The notes under the pieces are model-generated. The model did not search any database. It worked only from the letters and a program-made list of their open reading frames with translations, and was not told where the DNA came from. Below are positions 1-9,249 of a DNA stretch of 34,161 nucleotides, piece by piece (position 1 is the first letter of the stretch; every line of letters begins with the position of its first letter). The stretch comes from Gammaproteobacteria bacterium (GTDB lineage Bacteria > Pseudomonadota > Gammaproteobacteria > Steroidobacterales > Steroidobacteraceae), in assembly GCA_003137095.1 (NCBI GenBank), contig PLET01000092.1:19125-53285 (forward strand), in the 5' to 3' direction. The translations under genes and the position numbers were made by a program.

Positions 1-1484
1 ATGTGGATGAAGGCCTCGTAGCAATTGAACAGCCCGTGCCGCCCTGTCAGCAGATAGCCCTCCAGCCACCCTTCGCATTGATGTTCGCTCAACATCTCCA
101 TGACGCGCCCGTCGCGCGCCAGGAAGTCGTCGGTGGCCAGGATCGGCAGCTGCCACTGCCGGTTGGTGACCTCGAACACCGCCTCGAGGCCGTTCGAGAG
201 CGTCTCGTCCGGCCCGAATATCCGGAAATTGCGCCCCGCGGCGTTCATTTTCACCACGTCCCGCAGGAAGCGTCCGAGCACGTGAGTATCGCCGATGCCG
301 GCCGTACCCGGCGCCGGAACGTCGACCGCATACCCGGCATAGTCCGGCATGCGCAGATCCCGCAGCAGGATGCCGCCGTTGGCATGCGGATTCGCGCCCA
401 TGCGCCGCGCGCCGCGGGGCGCCAGGGCCGCGAGCTGCGGCTGGAGGCGTCCGGCGGCATCGAACAGTTCCTGCGGCCGGTAGCTTCGCAGCCACGCCTC
501 GAGCTGCAGCAGATGCTCCGGGTGCGCGGCCGGATCGGACAGCGGCACCTGATGCGATCGGAAGGTGCCCTCGTTCGGCTTGCCGTCGATGACCGCCGGG
601 CCGGTCCAGCCCTTCGGCGAGTCGAGCACGATCATGGGCCAGCGCGGACGCTCGGATTGGCTGCTGTCGCGCGCCAGCCTCTGGATGTCGAGAATGCTCC
701 CGACGGCGCTGTCGAGTGCGGCGGCCATCGCCTGGTGCATGGCGGCGTGCTCGTGTCCGCAGACGTACAACGGCGTCCAACCGTAACCGTGCAGAAGCTG
801 ATCCAGCTCCTCGCGCGTAATGCGCGCGAGCAGAGTGGGATTTGCTATCTTGTAGCCGTTCAGATGCAAAATCGGCAGCACCGCACCGTCTGTGACGGGA
901 TTGAGAAACTTGTTCGAATGCCACGCGGTCGCGAGCGGACCGGTTTCGGCCTCGCCGTCGCCGACGACGCAGGCGACGATCAGGCCCGGATTGTCGAATA
1001 CGGCGCCGAACGCGTGGCTCAGTGAATAGCCGAGCTCGCCACCCTCGTGGATCGACCCGGGGCACTCCGCCGACGCATGGCTGGGGATGCCCCCCGGAAA
1101 CGAGAACTGTGTGAACAGCCGCTTGAGCCCGGCCTCGTCCTGACTGATGTCCGGATACACCTCGCTGTAGGTGCCCTCCAGGTAGGTGCCGCTCACCACC
1201 GCCGGTCCGCCGTGACCGGGACCGGACATGTAGATCATGTCCAGGTCGAATTTACCGATGACCCGGTTCAAGTGAGTGTAGATGAAATTCTGGCCGGGAG
1301 TGGTGCCCCAATGGCCGAGCAGCATGCGTTTGATGTGCGCGAGATTGAGCGGTTCGCGCAGCAGCGGGTTGTCGCAGAGGTAGATCTGACCCACCGACAG
1401 ATAGTTGGCCGCGCGCCAATAGGCGTCGATGTTCTGCAACTGCTCCGCCCCGAGCACGGGCGCCTCCGGATCCGGTCGCGTCAT
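1..1484 (-). CDS. xfp: Phosphoketolase, N-terminal part (3' end beyond the window)
   Basis: Thiamine-diphosphate enzyme of the phosphoketolase family, which splits xylulose 5-phosphate (and often fructose 6-phosphate) with phosphate to acetyl phosphate and an aldose phosphate. About 494 residues are present, against roughly 790 in the full family, because the gene runs off the left edge. Visible signatures are SGPGHGGPA at residues 87-95 and the diphosphate-binding GDGEAETGP from residue 175, followed by the family stretch [12 protein letters not shown]. The ATG at 1484 gives [12 protein letters not shown] and is preceded by a strong GGAGG ribosome site. The start lies 53 bases downstream of the SDR stop on the same strand, so the two may be co-transcribed. 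Family assignment is secure; xylulose-only versus dual substrate use cannot be decided. Confidence 0.95.
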   Translation of the reverse strand, partial: MTRPDPEAPVLGAEQLQNIDAYWRAANYLSVGQIYLCDNPLLREPLNLAHIKRMLLGHWGTTPGQNFIYTHLNRVIGKFDLDMIYMSGPGHGGPAVVSGTYLEGTYSEVYPDISQDEAGLKRLFTQFSFPGGIPSHASAECPGSIHEGGELGYSLSHAFGAVFDNPGLIVACVVGDGEAETGPLATAWHSNKFLNPVTDGAVLPILHLNGYKIANPTLLARITREELDQLLHGYGWTPLYVCGHEHAAMHQAMAAALDSAVGSILDIQRLARDSSQSERPRWPMIVLDSPKGWTGPAVIDGKPNEGTFRSHQVPLSDPAAHPEHLLQLEAWLRSYRPQELFDAAGRLQPQLAALAPRGARRMGANPHANGGILLRDLRMPDYAGYAVDVPAPGTAGIGDTHVLGRFLRDVVKMNAAGRNFRIFGPDETLSNGLEAVFEVTNRQWQLPILATDDFLARDGRVMEMLSEHQCEGWLEGYLLTGRHGLFNCYEAFIH

Positions 1485-1537
1485 TCAATCCTCCGTGCCG
1501 CGCGGCGGCGTTCCATTCTCGACCGCCAACCAGGACA

Positions 1538-2299
1538 CTAGCCGCGTCCGACATACGGCATTTTCGTCGCCATGACGGTCATCGACAGCACGTTCGCGTC
1601 GAGCGGCAGGCTCGCCATGTAAGCCACGGCACGCGCGACACTGTCGAGATCCATGGTCGGTTCGACCATGCGGGTGCCGTTGGGCTGCAGATTTCCCCGA
1701 TCCGCGTGGGAGCGGATCGCGGTGGGCGCATTGCCGATGTCGATCTGGCCGCACGCGATGTCGTGGCGCCGCCCATCGAGGGCGGTCGACTTGGTTAGCC
1801 CCGATATGGCGTGTTTGGTGGCCGTGTAGGGCGCCGAGTTCGGCCGCGGCACGTGCGCAGATATCGATCCGTTGTTGATGATACGGCCGCCGCGCGGATC
1901 CTGGCCCTTCATGATCAATACGGCCTGTTGGGTGCAGAGAAACGCGCCCGTCAGGTTGACGTCCACCACCGCCTGCCATTCCTCGGGGGTCAGCTCCTCC
2001 ATCGGCACTGCGCGCGCGAGCGCTCCCGCATTGTTGAACAGCAGATCGAGGCGGCCGAATCGCTCGCGGACCGTCGCGAACAGATCGATCACCGATTTCG
2101 GATTGCGCAGGTCGGTCGGCACCGGGAGCGCCGTGCCGCCGACGCCGGCGATTTCGGCCGCCACGGCCGCGAGCGGCTCCGGCCGCCGGCCGGCGAGCAC
2201 CACGGCGAAATCGTCCCGCGCCAGCGCAAGGCTCGCGGCTCTGCCGATGCCCGTTCCGGCGCCGGTGACCAGCGCGATTTTTGCGGATGCCGATCTCAT
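1538..2299 (-). CDS. Short-chain dehydrogenase/reductase (SDR), classical type
   Basis: NAD(P)-dependent oxidoreductase of 253 residues, normal SDR length. The cofactor motif TGAGTGIG is at residues 12-19, NNAG at 89-92, a catalytic Ser at 145 or 147, and the YxxxK pair at Tyr158 and Lys162, so all catalytic residues are present. The C-terminal substrate-binding part is unremarkable and the substrate is not predictable. The ATG at 2299 has a GGGG-rich ribosome site a few bases upstream. It is divergent from the 2-hydroxyacid dehydrogenase, with only 28 bases between the two start codons, so at least one promoter must lie inside the opposite gene. Phosphoketolase follows on the same strand. 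Confidence 0.9.
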   Translation of the reverse strand: MRSASAKIALVTGAGTGIGRAASLALARDDFAVVLAGRRPEPLAAVAAEIAGVGGTALPVPTDLRNPKSVIDLFATVRERFGRLDLLFNNAGALARAVPMEELTPEEWQAVVDVNLTGAFLCTQQAVLIMKGQDPRGGRIINNGSISAHVPRPNSAPYTATKHAISGLTKSTALDGRRHDIACGQIDIGNAPTAIRSHADRGNLQPNGTRMVEPTMDLDSVARAVAYMASLPLDANVLSMTVMATKMPYVGRG

Positions 2300-2327
2300 G
2301 TTCCCCCCATGCTACGATGATGTGCGC

Positions 2328-3260
2328 ATGACCATCGAGATTCTGCAGTTCAACGCCTTTGCGCCCTTCCTGGAAAACGGCCTGCGCGACAGGTTCCTGG
2401 TGCACCGCTGGTTCGAAATCGACGACCGGGAGGCGTGGCTGAATGGCCGCGGATCCGCCGTGCGCGGCATTGTAACCGGCGGAAATCTCGGAGTCCCGAC
2501 TGCCTTGATCGAGCGGCTGCCGGCCCTCGGCATCATCGCCATCAGCGGGGTGGGATTCGACAAGGTGGATCTTGAGCTTGCCGGGCGCCGCAGCATCCGC
2601 GTGACCAATACACCCGACGTATTGACCGACGATGTGGCCGACCTGACCCTGGGTCTGATTGTCAGCCAGTTCCGCAGCCTGGCCGCCTGCGACCGCTACG
2701 TGCGGGAGGGACGCTGGCCGGCGGCTCCCTATCCCCTCGGTCGCAAATTGACGGGCCGCCGCTTCGGCCTGGTGGGCTTCGGCCGCATCGGTGCCGCCAT
2801 CGCCGCACGCCTCGCGCCGATCGGACCGGTGGCGTACCACGCGACCGCCGACAAGAGAAATCAACTGCGCTATTTCAGTGACCCGGTGCAGCTGGCGCAG
2901 CACAGCGACGTGTTGATCGTGGCCACCTCCGCGAACCCGTCCACCGTGGGGCTGATCGGCCGTGAGGTGCTTGACGCCCTGGGTCCGGCCGGCGTCCTGG
3001 TCAATATCGCGCGCGGCTCCATCGTCATCGAGAAGGAATTGATCGCCGCGTTGGTCGAGAAGCGCATTGCCGGCGCCGCACTCGATGTATTCGCCGATGA
3101 ACCGACCGTGCCCGAGGCGCTGCGGGCGCTGCCGAATGTCGTGTTCACGCCCCACATCGGCAGCGCCACCCATGAGACCCGCGAGAACATGGCACGCATG
3201 GTGATGGCCAGTCTCGACGCCTATTTCGCCGGGACGCCGGTGCCGAATGCGGTGGTCTGA
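2328..3260 (+). CDS. D-isomer-specific 2-hydroxyacid dehydrogenase
   Basis: NAD(P)-dependent reductase/dehydrogenase of 2-oxo and D-2-hydroxy acids (glyoxylate, hydroxypyruvate or a sugar-acid-derived oxoacid are possible). It has 310 residues, normal for the family. The Rossmann motif GFGRIG is at 150-155. The catalytic triad is Arg229 (NIARGS), Glu258 (ADEP) and His276 (TPHIGS). An in-frame ATG at 2298 would add ten residues; 2328 was preferred because MTIEILQF begins the domain in the usual way, although the ribosome site there is weak. The gene is divergent from the SDR and convergent with the MFS transporter. Family is certain, substrate unknown. Confidence 0.92.
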   Translation: MTIEILQFNAFAPFLENGLRDRFLVHRWFEIDDREAWLNGRGSAVRGIVTGGNLGVPTALIERLPALGIIAISGVGFDKVDLELAGRRSIRVTNTPDVLTDDVADLTLGLIVSQFRSLAACDRYVREGRWPAAPYPLGRKLTGRRFGLVGFGRIGAAIAARLAPIGPVAYHATADKRNQLRYFSDPVQLAQHSDVLIVATSANPSTVGLIGREVLDALGPAGVLVNIARGSIVIEKELIAALVEKRIAGAALDVFADEPTVPEALRALPNVVFTPHIGSATHETRENMARMVMASLDAYFAGTPVPNAVV

Positions 3261-3287
3261 TTCGCGCCCGGCGCGGATCTCGCCGGA

Positions 3288-4484
3288 TCAGGCGGCTGCG
3301 CCTGCCGCGCGCCAGTTCAATTGTGCCAGCCTCGGCAGCATGAACACCCAGCCGACGAGCCCCAGCAGGCTGACGGCCGCCGCGAGCACGAACGCGCCCG
3401 TGAAATGTCCGGTGCGCTCGATGATGAGGCCGGTCAGGGCCGGTGCGAAAATGCCGGCCAGATTGCCCATGGTGTTTTGAATGCCCACCCAGCGCGCGGC
3501 GGCGCGCGGTCCGGCGAGAATCTGCGGGATCGCATACACGCCCGGCGAGGACGCGCCGCAAAGCGCCTGGTAGACGAACACGCTGGCGAGCGCGAGCATG
3601 CGCGGCCCGAGCGCCATGCACAGCATGCAGGCGACGGCGCCGGCATGGGCCGCGGCCATCACCGACTTGTAGGCGAAGTTCGCCGATCCGCCGCGCGCAA
3701 TGTGGCGGTCGATCGCCCATCCGCCCGCCAGCGCGCACAGCGCATTGACCGCGTAGGCGCTGCCGGCCAGTTCCGCCATGTCGGTGGTGGAGAAGCCGCG
3801 TTCGCGCACCAGATAGAACGGCAGCCATGACAGCATAAAATAAAACGTGTAATTGCTGGAGAAGTGGCCGAGGCCCGCGCCCCACAGCCCGGGCTGTCGC
3901 AGGATCATCCACAGCGACGGTGTTTCCTCGCGTGCGCGTCCGGCGGCGGCGGGCGGCTGCACCACCCTTGACCAGGGCCACAGCCAGAGCAGCGAGAGGG
4001 CGCCGAAGGTCAGAAACGCGCTGCGCCAGCCGAAGCGCGCCATCAGCAGGCCGCCGATGAGGGTGCCCACGGCGGGCCCGAACAGATATGCAAAGGCGAC
4101 AATGCCGTTGGCCGTTCCCAGACCCGTTGCAGGCACCGCTTCGGCCAGGATCTTCGAGGCGCAGGGAAAGGCCGCACTTTCGCCGAGGCCGAGCATCAGC
4201 CGCAGTCCGAGCAGCAGCGCAAAGCCGGAAGCCACCCCGGTGAGCATGGTGGCCGCCGCCCAGATCGCAAGCCCTGCCGCCAGCACGCGATGCGCGCCGT
4301 AGCGCTCGCCGAGCCAGCCCACCGGAATCTGCAGGCTGGCGTAGGTCCAGAAGAAGGCCGACAACAGGATGCCGAGCTGCGATTCGCTCAGATGCAGGTC
4401 GCTCTGTATGAGATGTGCGGCGGTCGGCAGCGCGCCGCGATCCACGTAATTGATGAACAGCGCCGCCGCCAGCAACAGGACCAC
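3288..4484 (-). CDS. MFS transporter, anion:cation symporter-like (ACS) family
   Basis: Inner-membrane transporter of 398 residues with the spread of hydrophobic segments expected for twelve helices. The first helix carries INYVDRGALPTAA, which resembles the N(Y/F)xDR signature of hexuronate, glucarate and related organic-anion symporters. The loop between helices 2 and 3 has GWLGERYGAHRV, the MFS motif A region. A role in uptake of a sugar acid or carboxylate is inferred from family and context. The start is uncertain: the GTG at 4484 is used, but homologues usually have a somewhat longer cytoplasmic N-terminus and the frame is open upstream without an obvious ATG. It lies 44 bases downstream of the aldolase stop and is probably translated from the same message. 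Confidence 0.85.
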   Translation of the reverse strand: MVLLLAAALFINYVDRGALPTAAHLIQSDLHLSESQLGILLSAFFWTYASLQIPVGWLGERYGAHRVLAAGLAIWAAATMLTGVASGFALLLGLRLMLGLGESAAFPCASKILAEAVPATGLGTANGIVAFAYLFGPAVGTLIGGLLMARFGWRSAFLTFGALSLLWLWPWSRVVQPPAAAGRAREETPSLWMILRQPGLWGAGLGHFSSNYTFYFMLSWLPFYLVRERGFSTTDMAELAGSAYAVNALCALAGGWAIDRHIARGGSANFAYKSVMAAAHAGAVACMLCMALGPRMLALASVFVYQALCGASSPGVYAIPQILAGPRAAARWVGIQNTMGNLAGIFAPALTGLIIERTGHFTGAFVLAAAVSLLGLVGWVFMLPRLAQLNWRAAGAAA

Positions 4485-4528
4485 CGGCCGCGCGCGCCGC
4501 GCCGGCTGCGACGCGTTGACGACTGCGT

Positions 4529-5302
4529 TCAGCTCGCGTAGTCCGCTTCGTGGCGGTCGAGAAGGCGCTTCAGGGCCGCGAAATGCAGATCCGCCCGCGG
4601 CTGACCGCCGATCATCGCGCAGGCCGCGAATTGCGCGGACGTCTTTTGCACGATCGATGCGGGGAGGATATTCAGGGCGCGGCCGGTGGACAGCGCAAGC
4701 ACCTGTGCCATGGCGGCGCGCTCCAGGAAATACAGTCGCTCGAAGGCCACCGGAACCGTGGCTCCCACCACCAGCGCGCCGTGGTTGCGCATGAGCAGCA
4801 CGGACTTGTCGCCCAGAGCGCGCGCCAGCCGTTCGCCTTCGGCCCAGTCCAGGGCCAGGCCGCCGTAATCGGCATCGTACGAGATATCGCCGTGGAAGCC
4901 GAGCGCGCTTTGCACCGCCATCGCCAGATGCGGATCCGCGAGCATGCCGAGCGCAGTGGCATATGGCATATGGGTGTGCAGCACGCAGCGCCCCTGCGGC
5001 GACGCACGATGCACCGATGCGTGAATGTAAAGCGCTGTGTCCTCGAGCGGACCCCGGCCGCTGATGATTCGCCCGGCGAGGTCAACCACCATGAAATCGG
5101 CTGCCCGGATCTCCGACCAGTGCAGGCCGAACGGCGGCACCAGGAACCAGTCCGTCTGTCCGGGCAGCAGCAGGGTGAAGTGATTGTCGATGCCTTCGTT
5201 CAGTCCGAAGCGGGCGGCGAGCCGGTAACAGGCGGCGAGATCCACCCTCGCCTGCCGCTCCGCTTCGTTCTGCCCGGGCATGGATTTCAGACTCGCGCTC
5301 AT
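4529..5302 (-). CDS. Class II aldolase/adducin family protein
   Basis: Zn-dependent aldolase or decarboxylase of the fuculose-phosphate aldolase/adducin fold, 257 residues. The expected metal and catalytic residues are visible: Glu87 in GPLEDTALYIH, His109 and His111 in LHTHMPYA, and His174 in RNHGAL. A longer reading exists, but MSASLKSMPG at 5302 is chosen because the family domain (DLAACYRLAARFG) begins soon after; no convincing ribosome site was found there. A TATACT hexamer lies only a few bases upstream, so a leaderless start is possible. Members without a phosphosugar partner act on varied hydroxy or oxo acids. The following MFS gene suggests uptake and cleavage of the same compound. 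Confidence 0.87.
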   Translation of the reverse strand: MSASLKSMPGQNEAERQARVDLAACYRLAARFGLNEGIDNHFTLLLPGQTDWFLVPPFGLHWSEIRAADFMVVDLAGRIISGRGPLEDTALYIHASVHRASPQGRCVLHTHMPYATALGMLADPHLAMAVQSALGFHGDISYDADYGGLALDWAEGERLARALGDKSVLLMRNHGALVVGATVPVAFERLYFLERAAMAQVLALSTGRALNILPASIVQKTSAQFAACAMIGGQPRADLHFAALKRLLDRHEADYAS

Positions 5303-5422
5303 TGGGCACAGTATAGCGGTGGCGTCACGCACCGTGCACACGCGAAATGTATTGCGCGGCACATCCCGTTGGGGCATCGTTACGCCGGCATGGGATCCAG
5401 GATGAGACTAAAGGGGCGCCGG

Positions 5423-5809
5423 ATGAGGCCGCGATGGCCGGCTCTGTTGGTGCTCACCATGGTGGTGGTGCGGGCCTTCGTGCCGGCCGGATTCATGCTG
5501 GCGCCGGTCGACGGCGACCTCACGCTGGTGCTGTGCGATGCGGAACTGGGGATGGCCATGGGGATGGGGATGCACCAGGGTGCGCACCATCCGGGCATGC
5601 ATCATGACCATCACGGCATGCACCCCGATCCGACTTGCCCGTATGCCCAAAGCGCCGGACCGGCGCCGCTGCCGGCGCTGGCCGTGCTGCCGGCCGCCGC
5701 AGATGTCGGGCCGGCCCTGCTGCCGGTGCAATTCTCCCAGACCTTCCTGAATTTCGGACCCGTCCGCCGACAGATCGCACGCGCGCCGCCGCTACCCCTC
5801 CTGCTCTGA
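5423..5809 (+). CDS. DUF2946-type small His/Met-rich protein, probably exported
   Basis: A 128-residue protein beginning MRPRWPALLVLTMVVVRAF, an N-terminal hydrophobic segment (signal anchor or signal peptide), then VPAGFMLAP and LVLCD, which match the opening of DUF2946 proteins. The middle is a His/Met-rich stretch (MGMGMHQGAHH, then HHDHHGMHPD) followed by CPYA, and the C-terminus is Pro-rich. His and Met clusters suggest binding of copper or another soft metal, but the family has no settled function. The ATG at 5423 has AAGGGG about eight bases upstream; an ATG at 5402 is the alternative. It is divergent from the aldolase and lies 92 bases before the outer-membrane protein gene on the same strand. 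Confidence 0.75.
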   Translation: MRPRWPALLVLTMVVVRAFVPAGFMLAPVDGDLTLVLCDAELGMAMGMGMHQGAHHPGMHHDHHGMHPDPTCPYAQSAGPAPLPALAVLPAAADVGPALLPVQFSQTFLNFGPVRRQIARAPPLPLLL

Positions 5810-5901
5810 CCACGATCGCCGGCGCCCGCCTGCGCGGAGCGTCGCGGTTCCCATGATTCGGGCGCCCGATCACCCCGGGCCTCCCCTGTGACGAGGGCAT
5901 C

Positions 5902-6876
5902 ATGACAATCAATTTCCCGTTGCGTGGCCTGGCCACGCTTTGGTTCGTTTCCTGCGGTGCGTGCGTGCCGGGCTTTGCGCTCGCCTGCGCCTGCGGCTGC
6001 GGCGTGTTCGATGTCGGCAGCTTCGCGATGATTCCGACCCATCCCGGCGCCATGATCGATGTCGAGGACGACTATCAGGACCAGAGCCAAAACTGGGTCG
6101 GATCGAGCGCCGCGCCGGCCGCCAACAACACCGACAAGGAGATCGAGACGCATTTTGCGGGCGTCGGGCTTCAGTACAATTTCAACGGCGACTGGGGCAT
6201 GTCGATCAAGGTGCCCTACTGGTTTCGCACCTTTCGCACCGACATCGGCGTACCGGGCGCCCCGGATGTCGAGACCTACCGGCACTCCGCCTTGGGGGAC
6301 ATCCGCGTGCTCGGCACCTACACCGGATTCTCGGCCGACATGTCGAGCGGACTATCGGTGGGCTTGAAGCTGCCCACCGGCGATTGGACTTATCCGAACT
6401 TCGACCGCGACACCTCGATCGGCACCGGCACCACCGATCTGCTGCTCGCGGGCTACCACGTCGGCACGGTGAGTGAGGAGAATCACCTGAAATGGTTCGT
6501 CGAGGGAATCTTCCAACGCGCCTTCGATTCGCGCGAAGGCTATCGCCCCGGCAACGAGACCGACGCCGCGGCCGGCCTCGCCTACGACGGCTTCGACATC
6601 GGCAGGAACAATGCGCTGAGCGCCGTGCTGCAGCTCATCGGTTCGGACCGCCTGCATGACAGCGGCGTGAATGCCGATCCGCCGAACAGCGGCTACCACC
6701 GGCTCCTGCTGTCGCCGGGCCTGGAGGCGAATGTCGGCCGATGGAAGTTTTACGGGGATATCGAATTCAAGCTCTATCACTATGCCAATGCAGCGCCCTC
6801 GGTGGCCTACGAGGGCACCCAGGGTCAGCTGGTCGCCGGCAAACTGGTGAAGGTCATCGTCGCCTACAACTTTTAG
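5902..6876 (+). CDS. Predicted outer-membrane beta-barrel protein with Cys-rich N-terminus
   Basis: 324 residues with an N-terminal signal sequence (hydrophobic stretch ending near PGFALA) followed at once by CACGCGVFDVG, an unusual run of Cys residues. The rest alternates polar and hydrophobic residues in short strands with Gly/Tyr/Trp-rich turns, for example LQYNFNGDWGMSIKVPYWF and VGLKLPTGDW, and ends in VIVAYNF. A terminal Phe is typical of BAM-assembled barrels. It resembles proteins annotated loosely as 'transporter' or MetA-pathway-like outer-membrane proteins; I do not assign a function. Placement after the DUF2946 gene suggests a shared role, perhaps in metal handling, which is inference only. 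Confidence 0.7.
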   Translation: MTINFPLRGLATLWFVSCGACVPGFALACACGCGVFDVGSFAMIPTHPGAMIDVEDDYQDQSQNWVGSSAAPAANNTDKEIETHFAGVGLQYNFNGDWGMSIKVPYWFRTFRTDIGVPGAPDVETYRHSALGDIRVLGTYTGFSADMSSGLSVGLKLPTGDWTYPNFDRDTSIGTGTTDLLLAGYHVGTVSEENHLKWFVEGIFQRAFDSREGYRPGNETDAAAGLAYDGFDIGRNNALSAVLQLIGSDRLHDSGVNADPPNSGYHRLLLSPGLEANVGRWKFYGDIEFKLYHYANAAPSVAYEGTQGQLVAGKLVKVIVAYNF

Positions 6877-6934
6877 GCAGCCGTCCGCACGCCGCGACGG
6901 GGCTCGGCGGTGCGTGGTGCGCGCCTCCGGGCGC

Positions 6935-6963
6935 GGCGGCGGCCGTTGATCACGGCCGCCGCC
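6935..6963. terminator. Strong hairpin between convergent gene ends
   Basis: A perfect 12-bp inverted repeat (GGCGGCGGCCGT / ACGGCCGCCGCC) with a five-base loop TGATC. The loop contains the start of the stop codon of the last permease gene (minus strand, 6950-6952). It sits just after the outer-membrane protein stop on the plus strand. No T tract follows on either strand, so it is not a canonical intrinsic terminator. It could still protect 3' ends or limit read-through between the convergent transcripts. Confidence 0.4.
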
Positions 6964-7714
6964 ACCGCAGGAAGCGCGCCTCGAGAAAGGACAGCACCAG
7001 GTTGCTGGTCAGGCCGATCATCCCGAGGACGATCACCCCGGCGAACAAATCCGGCGAGCGGTACGCCCTGGAGGCCTCGAGGATGTGCGATCCGAGTCCG
7101 CCCTGGAAGGCCAGGATTTCCCCGACCACGGACAATATCAGCGCCGTGATCAGCCCGAGGCGCATGGCCGCGAATATGTCCGGCATTGCATTCGGGAAGG
7201 CGATCTTGAAGGCCATTTGCAGGCGCGACAGCTTGAGCACCCGGCCGACCTCGATGAGCCGCGGCTCGACCGCCGAAAAGCCGTGGATGGTCGCGAGCAG
7301 CATGGGCCAGATGCTGCCGAAAGCAACCACGCCGACGACCATGGATTTGGTCAAGCCGAAGAACGCAATGCCCACCGGAATCATCGCCGAGGACGGCAGC
7401 GGGCGGATGAACTCCAGGGTGGGTGCGATAAGCTCCCGCGCCCGGCGCGAGGAGCCGATCAGCGCGCCGAGGCCGGTGCCGAGCAGCGAGGCCAGCACCC
7501 ACCCGTAGATCATGCGCTCGACGGTCTCGAGCGTCTGCTCGCCGAGCATGCCGTTCTCGAAGCCATCCACCAGGGCGGCCCAGGTCTGATCGGGCCCGGG
7601 CAGGAACACGGGGGAGACGAGCTTGTGCCAGGCGATGAACTGCCAGATGCCGATCATGGCGATGCCCACCGCAATGCTCGCGGCCGCCCAGCCGGCGCGC
7701 TGCAGCCGGCTCAT
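6950..7714 (-). CDS. ABC transporter permease (SsuC/TauC/NrtB class), second permease
   Basis: Inner-membrane subunit of 254 residues with about six hydrophobic helices. The cytoplasmic EAA-type loop that docks on the ATPase is visible as AFPNAMPDIFAAMRLGL. The start ATG at 7714 overlaps the stop of the preceding permease as ATGA, so the two are translationally coupled. It is the last gene of the four-gene importer operon (binding protein, ATPase, two permeases). Having two distinct permeases next to each other means the membrane part is probably a heterodimer. The family imports nitrate, sulfonates, taurine, bicarbonate, pyrimidine precursors or aromatic acids; context favours an organic acid. 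Confidence 0.93.
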   Translation of the reverse strand: MSRLQRAGWAAASIAVGIAMIGIWQFIAWHKLVSPVFLPGPDQTWAALVDGFENGMLGEQTLETVERMIYGWVLASLLGTGLGALIGSSRRARELIAPTLEFIRPLPSSAMIPVGIAFFGLTKSMVVGVVAFGSIWPMLLATIHGFSAVEPRLIEVGRVLKLSRLQMAFKIAFPNAMPDIFAAMRLGLITALILSVVGEILAFQGGLGSHILEASRAYRSPDLFAGVIVLGMIGLTSNLVLSFLEARFLRWRRP

Positions 7715-8466
7715 CGCGGCACCTGCGCCGTGCCGGCCGCCCCGAACAGCCGCTGCTGCGCGAACAGCAGCAGCGCATTCAGGCCCCAGCCCAACAGGCC
7801 GATGTACAACAGGATGGCGAACATCACTTCCGGCCGCAGCGAATTTTGCGCCGCCATCAGCTCATAGCCGAGCCCCTGGGGATTCATCGCGATCTCCACG
7901 GTCACGGAGACGATGAGGGAAATGGCGGCGGCCAGGCGGAAAGCCAGGAACAGCCGCGGCAGCGCCGCCGGCAGCACGATCTTGGTCACCCGGCCGACGA
8001 ACCCGAGGCCGAGCACCCGGCTCACCTCGAGCAGGCGCGGCTCGATGCCGCTCACCGCTGCCTGGCCGATGATCAGATTCGGCCAGAAGCAGGCAAACGC
8101 GATGATCGCGATTTCCATGCGGTAGCCGAAGCCGTAGACCATCAGAAAAATCGGCAGCACCGCGATGGACGGGATGGGCCGCAGCGCCTCGATCGGATAG
8201 CGCAGCAGCCGGGTCAGCGTGGGAGACAGACCGAGCACGACCGCGAGCACGAGACCCGCGCAGCCGCCGAGCAGCAATCCCGCCACCGCCGACAGCAGCG
8301 TCTGGCCCGTCATCACGAACAGCGAGCCGTCGGCGAGCAGCATCCACGCCGCCTTCAATATCTGCGAGGGCGCGGCCAGCGAATCGCTGCTGATGCCGAA
8401 GATGCGCGCACACGCCTCGGCGGTCAGCACCAGCCCCGCCGGCAGGATGAATCCCTGCCATTTCAA
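7711..8466 (-). CDS. ABC transporter permease (SsuC/TauC/NrtB class), first permease
   Basis: Inner-membrane subunit of 251 residues, related to the permease that follows it. The EAA-like loop is VLPAALPRLFLAFRLA, and the segment before it, IEPRLLEVSRVLGLG, matches the same place in the sister gene. The start is a TTG at 8466, overlapping the ATPase stop as TTGA; no in-frame ATG is available near the start of the domain, so the rare start codon looks real. It forms the transmembrane channel with the second permease. Confidence 0.92.
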   Translation of the reverse strand: MKWQGFILPAGLVLTAEACARIFGISSDSLAAPSQILKAAWMLLADGSLFVMTGQTLLSAVAGLLLGGCAGLVLAVVLGLSPTLTRLLRYPIEALRPIPSIAVLPIFLMVYGFGYRMEIAIIAFACFWPNLIIGQAAVSGIEPRLLEVSRVLGLGFVGRVTKIVLPAALPRLFLAFRLAAAISLIVSVTVEIAMNPQGLGYELMAAQNSLRPEVMFAILLYIGLLGWGLNALLLFAQQRLFGAAGTAQVPR

Positions 8467-9248
8467 CTTTCTGTTTCCTGGATGAAATCGAACAGCACCC
8501 GCCTCAGTCGCATGAACTCCGGATCCTCCCGGGTGGACAGCTGGTCGCGCGGCCGCGGCAGGCGCACATCGAAGATCTCCGCGACCCGGCCCGGGTTCGG
8601 CCGCAATGCGACGACGCGATCACCGAGATAGATCGCCTCCTCGAGATCGTGGGTCACGAAGAACACGCTGGTATGGCCCGATTCGGCGATGCGCAGCACT
8701 TCGTCCTGCAGCACCTGGCGGGTCATTGCATCCAGCGCACCGAACGGCTCATCCATGAGCAGCACCGAGGGGCCCTGCGCGAGACAGCGGGCGATCTGCA
8801 GGCGCTGCTGCATGCCGCCCGAGAGCTGCGCCGGATACTTGTCGGCGTGATGCGCCAGTCCGACCTTGTCGAGCAGCGCGCGGATGCGCTGCGCCCGCTC
8901 CGGCTTTGGCGTGCCGCTCGCCTCGAGAGCCAGCGACACGTTGCCCGATGCCGTGCGCCAGGGCAGCAGCGCCTTGCTGTAATCCTGAAAGATCAGCGCA
9001 ACGTCGCTGGCCGGCTCGCCGACCACCTGGCCATCGTAGATGACCTCGCCGGCGTCCGGATGCACCAGGCCGGCGATCAGCCGCAACAGCGTGGTCTTGC
9101 CGCAGCCCGACGGGCCGACCACGCAGATGAATTCGCGGCGCCTGACCTTAAGGTTGATGTTCTCCAGTATCGGCCGCCCGCCGAGCGACAGCGACACGTT
9201 TCGGAATGCGATGAGTGCGTCATCGGCGTTGGATGTCGACCGGTCCAT
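8463..9248 (-). CDS. ABC transporter ATP-binding protein (SsuB/TauB/NrtD class)
   Basis: ATPase subunit of 261 residues. Walker A GPSGCGKT is at 45-52, the Q-loop Gln near 88, the signature LSGGMQQR at 142-149, Walker B LLMDEP at about 163-168 with the D-loop ALD following, and the switch His at 190. All nucleotide-binding elements are intact. The start ATG at 9248 comes one base after the stop codon of the binding-protein gene, consistent with tight coupling in one operon. It powers the permease pair encoded immediately downstream. Confidence 0.95.
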   Translation of the reverse strand: MDRSTSNADDALIAFRNVSLSLGGRPILENINLKVRRREFICVVGPSGCGKTTLLRLIAGLVHPDAGEVIYDGQVVGEPASDVALIFQDYSKALLPWRTASGNVSLALEASGTPKPERAQRIRALLDKVGLAHHADKYPAQLSGGMQQRLQIARCLAQGPSVLLMDEPFGALDAMTRQVLQDEVLRIAESGHTSVFFVTHDLEEAIYLGDRVVALRPNPGRVAEIFDVRLPRPRDQLSTREDPEFMRLRRVLFDFIQETES

Positions 9249-9249
9249 G

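Noticed and set aside
3-1025. Long plus-strand open frame opposite the phosphoketolase gene
   Set aside because: Arg/His/Gln-rich low-grade protein with no family features; the minus strand encodes a canonical phosphoketolase over the same bases.
1485-3173. 562-codon minus-strand open frame
   Set aside because: It crosses both the SDR and the 2-hydroxyacid dehydrogenase in the wrong frames; composition is typical of GC-rich shadow frames.
5544-5580. Tandem ATGGGG-type micro-repeat
   Set aside because: It encodes the Met/Gly/His-rich stretch of the DUF2946 protein in frame; no sign of an independent repeat element.
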